Shown here in pieces: positions 41,011 through 53,160 of a stretch of 64,000 nt of DNA. The notes below the pieces were generated by a model. The model made no database searches. It saw nothing but the letters and a program-made list of their open reading frames with translations, and was not told where the DNA came from. The first letter of the stretch is position 1, and each line of letters starts with the position of its first letter. Source of the DNA: Rhizomys pruinosus (Eukaryota; Chordata; Mammalia; Rodentia; Spalacidae); assembly GCA_009823505.1 (NCBI GenBank), contig VZQC01008851.1, positions 257,440 through 321,439 of the forward strand, written 5' to 3'. The position numbers were made by a program, and so were the translations under genes.

Positions 41011-41404
41011 GACTTCATTTCAGTGATGGAGGTGGATAGGCCTACTTTGGGGCTACATGCAATCTGACATTTATTTCAGTACATAATTTGTGGGGGGCTG
41101 CTGTTGTGGGACGCCACGCCTGGGGAGACGTGAGCAGATGTCTGCTCACCCCAGAGAGGGAGCCAACAACTCAAAGTAAGGGTACCCCAAAGTCCAGCCT
41201 CAAGCCAAGGGCTTTATTGGGGTTGCTAGCAGTATAGGTGAGGGGTTACTTACGGAGCAGAAACATCACACCAAAGCCTACCCCAGCATGGGTGACAGCT
41301 CAGGACAGCAGGAAGCATAGAGCTTGTATGAGAGTCCTATCTGGGAAAGAAGGCCAATATTTGGTCATGAATGGTTTAGCCTTAAGTATGATTATTGCTC
41401 TTCT

Positions 41405-41440
41405 TTTTTTTTTATTTTTTATTTATTTATTTATTTTTTT
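41405..41440 (-). mobile_element. Tail-only retroinsertion
   Basis: 36 bp of T and TTTA repeats (an A/AAAT tail on the minus strand), flanked by the perfect 16-bp repeat TGATTATTGCTCTTCT (41389-41404 and 41441-41456). No SINE body is present. Confidence 0.8.
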
Positions 41441-41464
41441 TGATTATTGCTCTTCTAATACTTT

Positions 41465-41615
41465 TATTTTTTGTCTTTTCGAGACAGGGTCTCCCTGTAG
41501 CCCCAGCTGTCCTGGAACTCACCGTGTAAACCAGGCTGGCCTTGAACTTACAAAGATCTGCCTGCCTCTGCCTCCCAAGTGCTAGGATTAAAGGCGTGCG
41601 CCACCATGCCCGGCT
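41465..41615 (-). mobile_element. B1 SINE with target-site duplication
   Basis: Antisense B1. GCTCTTCTAATACTTT at 41449-41464 is repeated with one mismatch at 41616-41631. Confidence 0.93.
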
Positions 41616-41944
41616 GCTCTTCTAACACTTTAATTTGAAACACAAATATTCCTTCTCTACAGAAGGAATGTTTTCTCTGTGTTGGGAATTTTCATGGCAA
41701 ATGTTAATTGTGCTGGAATTCTTCTCTGTCAGCTAGTGAGAAACCAGACTCAAGAACTTAGGGGCTCCTTCCCCTTCCCCTGTCCCCTTAATGTACCTTT
41801 TCTACCCTGCCTCACATCTGTACAGGGTCAAAAGCTCTCTGCTTTGCTGTAGACATGATTGATGCTTGGTGCGGTATCTCCCTTCTGCTTATTTTGGGTG
41901 TATCTCAGTCTGCTTGCCTTTCATTTTAAATTCTTCCACGAAGG

Positions 41945-42065
41945 TTAGTGCCAGCCAGGCATGTCTTTAATCCCAGAGCTCCGCAGGCAGAGGCAGCCAC
42001 AGGCAGCCAGAGGCAGGCAGGCAGATCTCTGAGTTTGAGGTCAGCCATTGCTACAAAACAAAGCA
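41945..42065 (+). mobile_element. Diverged B1 SINE
   Basis: AGCCAGGCATGTCTTTAATC, with a small CAGGCAG expansion inside. Confidence 0.7.
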
Positions 42066-42529
42066 AATTCACAAACGTACAAAACTTTAGTTCCAGCAGT
42101 AGTGGGGGTGTTGAGGAGTGAGGGTCAGTCTTGCTAACTAGGCCTGCTGGCCTCAAACCCTTGATTTTCCTGCCTCTGGCTTAGGAATTGTGGGATTGTA
42201 GGCCTGTGCCACCACGCCCTGCTACAGTTGGAATCCCAATACTCTTTTGCATGTCAGGGAACAACAAAGATTTCAGAGTGCAACATGGATTTCTTGGAGG
42301 TGGGAGGAGGCATTCTGTTTTCCACATCTGTCCAAGATCATACAGTGAATATCAGAAGTGTCCCTGTGAAACTTACATATTGTGGGCCCTAACCTGGTGA
42401 ACCAAAGTTTAATAGCACTATTTTATAGCCACGTGGAGCAAAACGCTTTGAACTCACTCTTTGCGGGCCTGCAACAGCGCTGCCCTCTGGATCCTAAGCC
42501 CTTTCTCCTCGTGCCACAGCCCCCCAGCC

Positions 42530-42990
42530 CCTCTCTTAATGCCCCGCTCGCCCGCCCCGCCCCTCTCGAGAAGCCACGCCCCTCACGACGCCACGCCCCC
42601 ATCGCGCCTCGACACGCCCCTCACACCACGCACTACGAGTACCGTCTCGCCAGGGCCCGCCCCGCGGAAGCGTGCGTTCCGCTGTGGAGCGGATGCGGGA
42701 CTGCGGGCCCCGGGAGGCGGTTGAGGAGAGGCTGGAGCACGGTGCGAGGTCTCTGGGGTTCGGGCTGCGTGCAGGGTGGCGCCGGAGCCGCGGGGCGACG
42801 GGAAAACGCGGCGAGCGTCTGGCCTCGCGCCTCCGTCCCGAGGAAGGGCTGGCTGTGTGCGAGCTCGCTGGGGACCTCCGTGGGCGGCGGGGACTGGAAG
42901 TCCGGGGAAGAGTGGTGCTGGAGACGCGTGCTGCGCGCTCGCGGTCTGCACCCGGCCTCCCCAGCGATCCGCTCCGGACTCGTGCAGCGC
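42530..42990 (+). promoter_or_regulatory. Nek3: GC-rich promoter and presumed untranslated exon 1 of Nek3
   Basis: CpG-dense block 2.3-2.7 kb upstream of the Nek3 start codon. At 42550-42622 it carries at least four GC/CACC-box motifs (CCCGCCCC or CACGCCCC) spaced roughly 15-22 bp apart. A possible untranslated exon could use the donor at 42742 (CG|GTGCGAG) to join the exon at 45196. The donor is a guess. Confidence 0.6.
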
Positions 42991-43231
42991 CCTTAGCTGT
43001 AGCTTGGGTTTTTATTGTGTGTTTTGTTTTCCCCACCCAAGTGCATTCAGGCCTGCGTTTGTGGGAGTTGTGCTGAGTAGCAGCGGGGATGAAAAGTCCT
43101 CGTGTGAATTTCGACCAGGAAAAGTCTGGTTGCTTTTGCTTGGCAGTTATTTTCAGTCACACGGAGTAAAAGCCTCAGACACCAAAACACGGTTAAACCA
43201 GAGGTCAGTTAGACTGCTGTAGGAGGCTTGC

Positions 43232-43263
43232 TCGGTCGGTCGGTCGGTCTGTCTGTCTGTCTT
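43232..43263. repeat. (CGGT)n/(CTGT)n microsatellite
   Basis: Four CGGT units pass into CTGT units, consistent with CpG decay of one original tetranucleotide array. Confidence 0.85.
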
Positions 43264-43264
43264 T

Positions 43265-44640
43265 GGGAGAGGGCCTCGCCCTCGCTGGACTGGACCCTGT
43301 AGAGTCATTCGTTTTGCCTCTGCCTCCCACGTGCTGTTACTGCAGGTCTTCACCACCACCCCAGATGCAGATTGGACGTTTTACAGCTTTTAGTTTGGGG
43401 TTTTTGCTCCACTTTTTGTGTGCTTTGTTCTTTATAATAAATAAATAAAATAAGCAAAAACCAGCTTAGGTTTTTTTGAAAAACCAATTAGTTCAGTCCA
43501 GTGTTTTTCTCCTGTGATGAAGGGTGTCGCCTCCCTAAGTGCAGCCCCACCTCCAAGTCTTCCCCTCCCTCCTGCGCCTTCAATACGTTAGGCAAGCACT
43601 CTACCAATGGCCTTCCCAGAGGTTTTTTTACTAATCATAATAGCTACTTGTATAGCTTACATACCATGCATAAAAATTCTGCTGGCTGCTTTTATATGAG
43701 AACATTGAAGTTAGATTTGTGTTTACCCCTTTGAGTCCTAGGTGCCCCCAGCTTGCTATGTCCAAAGTGGAACATGTTTCCCTTCTTCCTGACCTTGGCC
43801 ACACTCCCATAGCTTTCTCCAAGACAATTAAGTGTCACCATTATTCAGGTCACAGCAGAAGCTTGGTAGTCAGCCTTTTTCTCTTCCCTGTTTGTTCCTC
43901 ATAAATCTGTCATTGGCCCGCAGTCGTTCATTTTTCCTGCCTGTTTTCCATTGCCGCCAGCCTACTGCATTTCATCCTCACGTCCTTGCCTGTTTTGTTG
44001 TTGCAATCCTCTGGCTGATCTGGCCCGCCTGTGCCTCCCCCACCCACTCCACTCATTATGTCCTGAATGAGTCATTTTTCACCTATGTGGATATGATTAT
44101 ATCCTCCTCTTGGTTGAAGTCTACAGAGACAAATTGTTGATTACTCTGAAGATAAAAGTCCAGCAATAAAATTCGGCCTTCAGTGATATGCAGATAAATC
44201 TGCCTACCCTATCAGGCTCTTAGTCACCTTTCAACTACTTGAAGTGAATATGGTCTCTTAAAATACATGATTTCTTGGTCACTCTGTCTCTTATTTGCCT
44301 AACCCACTTCTAATCATCCTCAGGCTTCAGCTTAAATCCTCCCCAGCTTCCCTGAGTATTTTTACTGCAAGCCAGTATTGCTTTGTGTACCCTCACCTGA
44401 TCCCTTCTATTAGGGGATGACTGCGATGGCAGGGATAGTTGAGGACTGTCACTCTACCCAGAGGCTAGCTGCTGAGTGAACAATGTAGGCGATGGAAAAG
44501 CTGTCACTTTTTTGAAGAGACCCTTCAAATTACAGTGACAAGAGTCAGATTAAGGGGGATCAGGGAGAAAGGAAGTTTAGTACATGTGTACTAAACAGAG
44601 TGGTATACTTCCTGTGATAAACTGTGGAGTAGTTAGAAAA
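43265..44640. other. Nek3 intron 1, unique sequence
   Basis: Between the promoter block and the first B2. No exon or RNA gene recognised. Confidence 0.45.
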
Positions 44641-44641
44641 A

Positions 44642-44920
44642 GGAGGGCTGGAGAGATGGCCTAGCGGTTAAGAGCGCCGACCGCTCTTGCAGAGGACCCG
44701 GGTTCGATCCCCAGCACCCACATGGCGGCCGAGAACCGTCTGAAACTCCAATTCCCGGAGAACTCCAGTTCCAGGGGAATCCGAGACCCTCTTCTGACCT
44801 CCGCGGCATTGCACGACACGGGTGCACAGACTTGCATGCAGACAGTACATTCATACACATACAGAAATTAATAAAAAATAAAAATAAAAAAAAATAAAAA
44901 TAAAAAAAAAATAAAAAGGA
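44642..44920 (+). mobile_element. B2 SINE, young subfamily with 17-nt duplication
   Basis: Sense, CpG-rich and close to consensus, with a long (ATAAAAA)n tail. Confidence 0.95.
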
Positions 44921-45195
44921 AGGGTGAGCTTTGGGGTCCTAGCATTAATTGTCCAGGGGAGGTGGACATGAGGGTGGGAACTAACAGAAGCCAGGGTTTC
45001 CTAGGCAGTCTTGTACTTAGACAAACTAAATTGTTTTTAGTTCAAAACAGTCCTCAGGCCCAAACAGCATATTTTGCAGTGGTACACTACACAGCTGAAG
45101 GAAGAGGTGCTGTTGGTGTAGCCTGGTGACTGTAGCTACTTTGAATTAACTTCATTTTAAAGATTCTCAAATGATTCTGTTTTTTTTTTTTTCAG

Positions 45196-45371
45196 TATAG
45201 TCTGGGAGAGCCAGTGGTGACTACAAGAGCAGAGCCCAGCTGTAGGTTCCCAGCATGGACGACTACGTAGTTCTGAGAGTGATCGGCCAGGGATCCTTTG
45301 GCAGAGCTCTTCTGGTGCTACAGGAAACCAGCAATCGGATGTTTGCCATGAAAGAAATAAGGCTTCCCAAG
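45196..45371 (+). CDS. Nek3: Nek3 first coding exon with 5'UTR
   Basis: The acceptor is a T-rich tract ending TTTCAG. Positions 45196-45254 are untranslated. The ATG at 45255 starts [20 protein letters not shown] and the exon ends EIRLPK with donor GTCACT, which is weak. It encodes the glycine loop and K33. Confidence 0.95.
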
Positions 45372-45910
45372 GTCACTGCTAAAGAAAACAGCTCCTGTTC
45401 ACAGTGAACATGCAATTTCTATAAGAATAAGTTCTTGAGAGTTAGCCTGGAATTTATCCTTCCTATGAAACTTAATCAGTTTATTCATTATTTTTACAAA
45501 GGCTCATTGTATTTTAAAATGTCCTTAGAATACTATAATGAAAGGACAAAAATAATCAATGTGTACTGTTTATTTAATCTCAGTGATTTAGGTGGTAATA
45601 ATTTCCAATTTTGTATATCAGCACTGAGGGAAATCTGCCAAAAGTAACTCAGGCAGTATGGATGATGAAAACATAAAACCAAGACTTAAAATGCAAAGCC
45701 CCTGGTATTAGGAGCTAGCCCAGAGGCCCTGTCTTATTTCCTTGTCAGTTATTTGTTAATGTGCATCATGATTGCCCTATGAAAGAATTCATACCATGGA
45801 AACTGCTTAATAATATCAAGTCTTTAAAAAATAGATTTGAATACAACTCTCAGCTGGGCTTTTTTCTAATGCATTCTTTTTTGCTGTTATTTTGTTTGTT
45901 AGTTTGGCTT

Positions 45911-45943
<33 letters not shown>

Positions 45944-45947
45944 GGTG

Positions 45948-46021
<74 letters not shown>

Positions 46022-49000
46022 TTTTTTTTTTTTTTTTTTTTTTTTTTTTTGAGACAGGGTCTCTTTGTAGCTCCAGCTGGCCTGGAACTGGCTGTGTAGA
46101 CCATACTGGCCTTCAACTCACAGAGATCCCCCTGCCTCCTCCTCCTCCAGAGTGCTGGGATCAAAGGCACGCACCACCATGTCCAACATTTGTCACTTTT
46201 TAAAATACATTTTTATTAATTCTTTGAGAATTTTACACAATGTATTTTTATCCTATCCCCCCAAATTTATGTCCCTAACCCTTCCAGATCCTCCTTCCCC
46301 TCAAATTTCATGTATTTTTTTTTTTAATAACTAATTATGCTGTCTGGGTAGCATGAGTGGTGGCCTACTAGGGGCGACACTTCTAAAGAAAGTTGGTTTT
46401 CCTTATTCAGAAACCATCAACTACCTCGCTTAGGGGTTGGGACCTTTTCCCATCCCATGACAGAATGTTGATTGGCTTAATCTTGTGCAAATCTTGTGCA
46501 GGCAACCATAGCTTCTGAGAGTTCGCAAGTGCTGTGGTCCTGTCATGGCCAGAAGACACTGTTTCAGTTTGGTCCTCCCCAGCCTCTGGTTCTTCCTATC
46601 TTTCTGACCCCGACAGTGGTCTTTGTGCCTTTTGGGGCATAATTGTAGTAGGTTCACCCCTGAGGCCTGTGAGCTCCTTGGCCGGATTTATAGTACTGGA
46701 TATATGTTTCCATCTGTAGAGTGGGCCTTAAATCCAAGCAGAATATGACTGGTTACTGCCATAACATCTGTGCCACTATTGCACTTGGGCTGTCCTGCCA
46801 CACTGGTCATTGCTGTAGTTTACAGAGAAGGATGGCTTGCTTCCTTGTTGGAGAATCAAATCCCAGTCTCCCCAGTGACAGGCAGGGATACTTACCACTG
46901 TCCTAACAAGGATAGCTATTTTGTTTTTGAAACGGGGGTCTCATTGTGCAAGCCAGGCTGGCCTTGAACTTGCCATCTTCCTGCCTTAGCCTTCCAGTGA
47001 TGAGATTACAGGCATGCACCACCAGGCCTGGCTCCACACTTCATTCTTGACTTCAGACTTAAGTGGCATGATCGTCTGATGGGGCTGCTGAAACACAGTT
47101 CTGTTTTTTCCTCTCTCTACCTGAAAATAGGTCTTAGTAGGCTATAAAGTTGCATTTTCAACATGTTCACACTTGGTGATGGTGCTGCTGATCTGGGAGC
47201 CCTCGTACTAGCACCAAATCAGTGGCAGCTTCCCTTTCTCCCTCCCTCCCTCCCTCCTTCCCTCCCTCCCTCCCTCTTGTACTTTATTTATTTATTTATT
47301 TTGTAACTAAGACTCTTAGCTAGCTACCTCAGCAAGTGCTCTACAACTGAGCCACATTTCCAGGACCTATGGTAGAGTCTTGATTAAAATAAGTCATTCA
47401 GAATTTCATCCTTGTAAAGTAAGTTATAAATAAATAGTTTTTGGAAACTTATTTTGCATCTTTGTCCATCCTAACATATTTTTAATTTGGGTCAAGAAAC
47501 TAATAAAATGGTGCTGAGGATCAGTACATGAAACTGTAAGCTTTCTGTTGTTCTGTACACTATTTCGATAGAACACCGGCTACCTTAGTCAGATTTTGCT
47601 TAAGCAGATTGCTGTTGTTGTTGTTGTTGTTATTGTTGTTTTAGTGGTGTTGGGATCAGTCCTGAGGCCTTTGGCAGGGGCTCTACCAATGAGCCACATC
47701 ACCATTCCAAGTAGATATTAAAATGAGTTTGCCTTCTATGTGTGTAAGGATGATAATGAGGGCTGGAGAGATGGCCTAGTGGTTAAGAGCGCCGACCACT
47801 CTTGCAGAGGACCCGGGTTCGATCCCCAGCACCCACATGGCGGCTGAGAACCGTCTGAAGCTCCAATTCCAGGAGAACTCCAGTTCCAGGGGAATCCAAA
47901 ACCCTCTTCTGACCTCCGTGGCGTTGCACGACACGGGTGCACAGACTTGCATGCAGACAGTACATTCATACACATACAAAAATAAATAAAATTAAAAAAG
48001 AAAGAAAGAAAAAAAAAGAATGATAATGAGTGTGTTATAATGAAGGGTCAGCTCAAGCATGCAAAAGGGCCATAGTCAAAAAGTCACCACGTACTTTGTT
48101 CTGGAGTTTGACAAGCATGAGCAAACGTACAGTTTTTCCCAAACCTGCAGGTAACATTGGAGTCTCATACACTATTAGTTTGAAGTACTTTAAAATTCAG
48201 TATTGAATTTATAATGATTTAAATCTTTCCCCAGTCTTCCTCTGGTACACAGAATTCTAGGAAAGAGGCCATTCTCCTTGCCAAAATGAAGCACCCCAAT
48301 ATCGTTGCCTTTAAAGAATCATTTGAAGGTAAATATTACTCCCCCCATATGTTCATGGGTGAGTCTAATTTGTATGGCTTTCTTAAAGTATCTTTTTTAT
48401 GTTCTAGCTGACGGACATCTGTATATCGTGATGGAATATTGTGAAGAAGGCGATCTAATGCAGAAGATTAAACAGCAAAAAGGAAAGTTATTTCCGGAAG
48501 ATACGGTAAGAAATTGACTTGCGTAGTTCCTCTCAATATTCAGAAGCAAGGGCATCAGTTCGTTTTGCCCACTTAGTTAGAAACAGCTGGTTCCAGCCAG
48601 GCGTGGTAGCACACGCCTTTAATCCTAGCACTTGGGAGGCAGAGGCAGGCAGATCTCTGTGAGTTCAAGGCCAGCCTGGTCTACAGAGTGAGTTCCAGGA
48701 CAGCCAGAGCTATAGGGAGACCCTGTCTCAAAAAGACCAAAAAAAAAGAATGAAGCTTGCCATGTCTTTCTTGAGAGTACCTATTTCTTGGTCTTTTTCC
48801 TTTTAAAGTTCAATGTATTTCTTGCTGATTTGCTGTTTGGTTTTGTTGGGGACAGGATGTTGTTACTTTGTAGCTCACACTGGGCTCACCTGCGTTCTTC
48901 ACCTCCACCTCCTGAATGCTAGGATTACAAGTATAATTTATTTCTTTTTTATTGTTTTTATATGTATGAATGTTCTGCCTATGTGTATATGTATGTGTAC

Positions 49001-52000
49001 TACCCAGGAAGGCCGGAAGAGGACGTCAGTTCCTCTAGAACAGAGATTATACACAGTTATGAGTCACCGTGTGTGCTGGGACCCAGACCTGGATCCTCTA
49101 TAAGAGGAACACATGTTCTTAAGGACTGAGCCTTCACTAAGAGGGGGAAATAAGTAAATAAATAATAAATTAGATAATAGGAAATACTTAAGGGGTGGAA
49201 ATGGAGCCCCTGGCTCTGCCTCCAGCACCACACAGGCACACATGACGGTGCATGGCTGTAATCCCAGTACACAGGGGGTAGATGCAGAAGCACCAGCATT
49301 CAGGGTCATCCTTGGCTACATAAGTTTGAGTACACCCTGGGATAGATACCCTGTACTCTACCTGCAAAACAGAAACAGGAAACACATGAGGTTGAATACA
49401 AGGAAAGTATAAGAACTGAAGTAGTCATTCGTGTCGTACATAAGATGATAAGACTGAGATGTAGGAGTCAGATGTTCTGAAGTTCTGTGAGTAATGTTAA
49501 GTTTTAGTTGAACTGTGTAGTTTTTGTGAGTGCTGAATTCCATTTTAAAACTCTGATAAACCAGCCGGGCATGGTGGCGAATGCCTTTAATCCTAGTACT
49601 CGGGAGGCAGAGGTTTTATTTTACATTATTAGATCATTAAAAGACTGAAGCAAGCCAGGCATGGTGGTGCACATGCCTTTAATCCTAGCTCTTGGGAGGC
49701 AGAGGCAGGCGGATCTCTGTGAGTTCAAGGCCAGCCTGGTCTACAGAGCGAGTTCTGGGACAGCTAGGGCTACAGGGAGACCCTGTGTCGAAAAGACCAA
49801 AAAAATAAATAAATAAATAACTGTTAAACCAAGACCAAGAGATGAGTCTCCAAAACTAGTCACTGTGGGAATTTTTGGTTTTTGGTTTTTGGCTTTTTTT
49901 TTTGAGACAGTCTCCCTATAGCTCCAGCTGGCCTAGAACTATATGTAGACCAGGCTGGCCTTGAACTCACAAAGATCCTCCTGCTTCTGCCTCCCGAGTT
50001 CTGGGATTAAAGCCATGCGCCACCATGCTTGGCTTTACAATATTTGCATTTTTGCAAATATTGTATGGCTTTTTTTTCTAAAAGTGCTTTTATTAATTCT
50101 TTGAGAATTTCATACCATGCATTTTGATAATTTTTACCCCTGACTCAATCCCTGTAACTTCTCTGTATCCTTTTATCTCATAGATACTTAATTGGTTTAC
50201 ACAAATATGTCTTGGAGTAAATCACATTCACAAGAAACGTGTGCTACATAGAGATATCAAGTCCAAAGTGAGTCAAACACTATTACATTGTCTCGTTGCT
50301 GTTGTCATTTATTTCCTCTGGGAGTAATGTATTTAATTTAGAAATATTTGCCAGTTTAATATTTATTTAACTATATTTACTCTTAATTTCTAAAATTTCC
50401 CTTACCTTATTGAGGTAAAATGACAAAATTTTGCATATTTATAGCATACAACCTGATGTTTTGAACTACACACACACCTGAGTTCAGTCTCCAGAACCAC
50501 AGTAAATAAATAAATAAATTCTACTTTTTTAGTTCTTCTCAAGAATATCATATATTCACTGTGGTTACTATGCCGTATAGATCTTGAGAACTTGGTCATC
50601 TGACATGAAACTTTGTACACGTTGGTCTGGTATTTGTATATGCTCACCTCCTAAATCTGGATGTTCTCAGATGGTGAGTGGTCAGTACCTGCACCCGTCC
50701 CTAGGAGTCCCCCAACACTGGCTCCCATTGATCAGAGCACTGAGGCCACCGAGACTTGGATGCGAGATTTCACAGCAGTCAACCTCAGTCCCAGGCAGGG
50801 CAACGTGCAGCTATTTTAAGAGGGGATCTTGTTGGGCATGGTAGTGCACACCTTTAGTCCTAGCACATAGGAGGCAGAGGTAGATGGATCTCTGTGAGTT
50901 CAAGGCCACCCTGGCTTCCCTAGTGAGTTCCAGGCCAGCCAGGACTGCATAGTGAGACCCTGTCTACAAAACAAAACAAAATAGAAAACAGGATCTTGCT
51001 GTTTTGAAATCCTCTCTGGACTGCTGCCTTACACTTGCATGGTGGAAGATATAATCTAAGTTCTTTTCAATGCAGAATATCTTCCTCACCCAAAATGGAA
51101 AAGTGAAGTTGGGAGATTTCGGCTCTGCCCGTCTTCTGTCCAGGTGTGTATCTGCCCTGTGGCAGCGACACTGATCAGGACAGCCATGACAGGGATGCCC
51201 TGTAATCTCTTTGCCTTTCTGTCCTTTTAGTCCCATGGCCTTTGCATGTACCTATGTAGGAACACCGTATTATGTGCCTCCAGAAATCTGGGAAAACCTA
51301 CCTTACAACAATAAAAGGTAAGTAGTATACTTACTTGGGTAGGTTGACTATTTGGCTTTAAATTTTTTTTTTAATTATTGTGCCTGCATATGTGTGTGTG
51401 TGTACGTGTGTCTGTGTGTGTGTCTGTATCTGTGTCTATGTGTGTCCGTGTGTATCTGTGTGTGTCCACGTGTGTGAAGATCTAGGTCAACTTTGCCATT
51501 TCTTCTCCCTCCACTTTGTTGAGGCAGATCCACATTCCTCTTTCTCCTGTTTCTGCTGTTTCTGCTGCTGCGGTGCTCCAGGTGAGCTGGCCTGGCCCGC
51601 AGCCTTTCAGCTGATTTACTGTCTAACCTTCCACCTCGAAGTAGGAGTGCTGGGATTACAGGTGCCCGAATCCAACTTTTTATGTGCTTTCTGGAGAATG
51701 AAGTAGGGCGATCAGGCCTGTAGGGAAAGTGCTTCTACCAGTGGAGCCATCTCCGCGCCCAGCTTTGTAAAAATGTTTGAGGCTTTGGGATGCCGCCTGT
51801 TAGAACGCTCACCTAGCACGCACTCTGGATTTGACTCCCAGTACCATAGAAGTCAAATAAGATAGAAAGTCATGTAGAGTCCATGTCCTTGTCCCTGGAG
51901 GACAGTCATGGTTCATCAGCTGCTATAATCACAGCTGTGAGGAGCTGAGTGCAGGCAAGAGCCAGTCATTTCTAGGGATGGCCTGAGCTACTTCACTGGT

Positions 52001-53113
52001 TCCCAGACTTTGCTGCTTCTGCTTTTAAGAATCCCAAAGCCCAGGATGCATCCATATCCTTTAGACAAGAATGCCAGGGATAGAAAGCAGGAGGTCAAGT
52101 TTTTCAAAATCACTGCAAGATTCTAATACAAAAGCCGTATTTGGAAAGCACTAGGTTGTATCATTAAGTCATTAACAGGGCTACATAATAAGCACTGGGT
52201 TGATGAATTTTATTATTTTTATTTTATGTGTATGAGTATAATGTCTGCATGTAGGTAGGTGTACCCACGTCCTGCAATGCCTGAGGATTTCAGAAGAAGG
52301 CATCAGATCCCCTGGAACTGGAGTTACAGTTGTTAGCCATCGTGTGGGTGCTGGGACTCAAACCCAGGGCCTCTGAAAGAGCAGCCAGTGCTCTTAACCC
52401 TTGAGCCATCTCTCCAGCCCCTGGGTTGATGAATTAATCGATAACATTTGAAGAGTTTAAAGTGTGACTAAAAAAAAAATAGAAGTTATATATATTTTTT
52501 TAGTATTTTTTTTAATTTTTATTTATTTTTGTATGTGTATGAATGTACTATCTGCATGCAGGTTTGTGCACCCATGTCATGCAATGCTGCGGAGGTCAGA
52601 AGAGGGTGTCAGATTCCCCTGGAACTGGAGTTCTCCTGGAATTGGAGTTACAGACGGTTCTTAGCCACCATGTGGGTGCTGGGAATCGAACCTGGGTCCT
52701 CTGCAAGAGCAGTCAGTGCTCTTAACTGCTAGGCTATCTCTCCAGCCCCCTAGAAGTTATATTTGTCTATTTCCCCACAGTGAATGAGCAGGGGGAAGTG
52801 GAAGTAGAGGCTTGGGAAGGAACGTACAGTTAGAGATGTCGAGGTAGAGGCAGCACTTGCCTAGTGTACAGAGCCCTGGGTTCCATCCCCAGTGCTAAAA
52901 AAAAAGAGAGCGAGGGAGGAGGGCGGGAGGGAGGGAGGGAGGGAGGGAGGGAGGGAGGGAAAGGAAAAGAAGGGAGGGAGAAATTGAAATCACCATTTTA
53001 CAACAGTGCTCAAATAACATTTTGTTGCGACTTACCAGTTGATATGTTACATACACAATTTGATATTCTACTCTTTTTGTTTTGTATTTCATATTTACTT
53101 GTTCTCCCCCCAC

Positions 53114-53160
<47 letters not shown>

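Noticed and set aside
42382..43222. Several 120-200-codon ORFs on both strands
   Set aside because: CpG-island sequence lacks stop codons by composition. Arg/Ala/Pro-rich translations with no family match. This is the Nek3 promoter.
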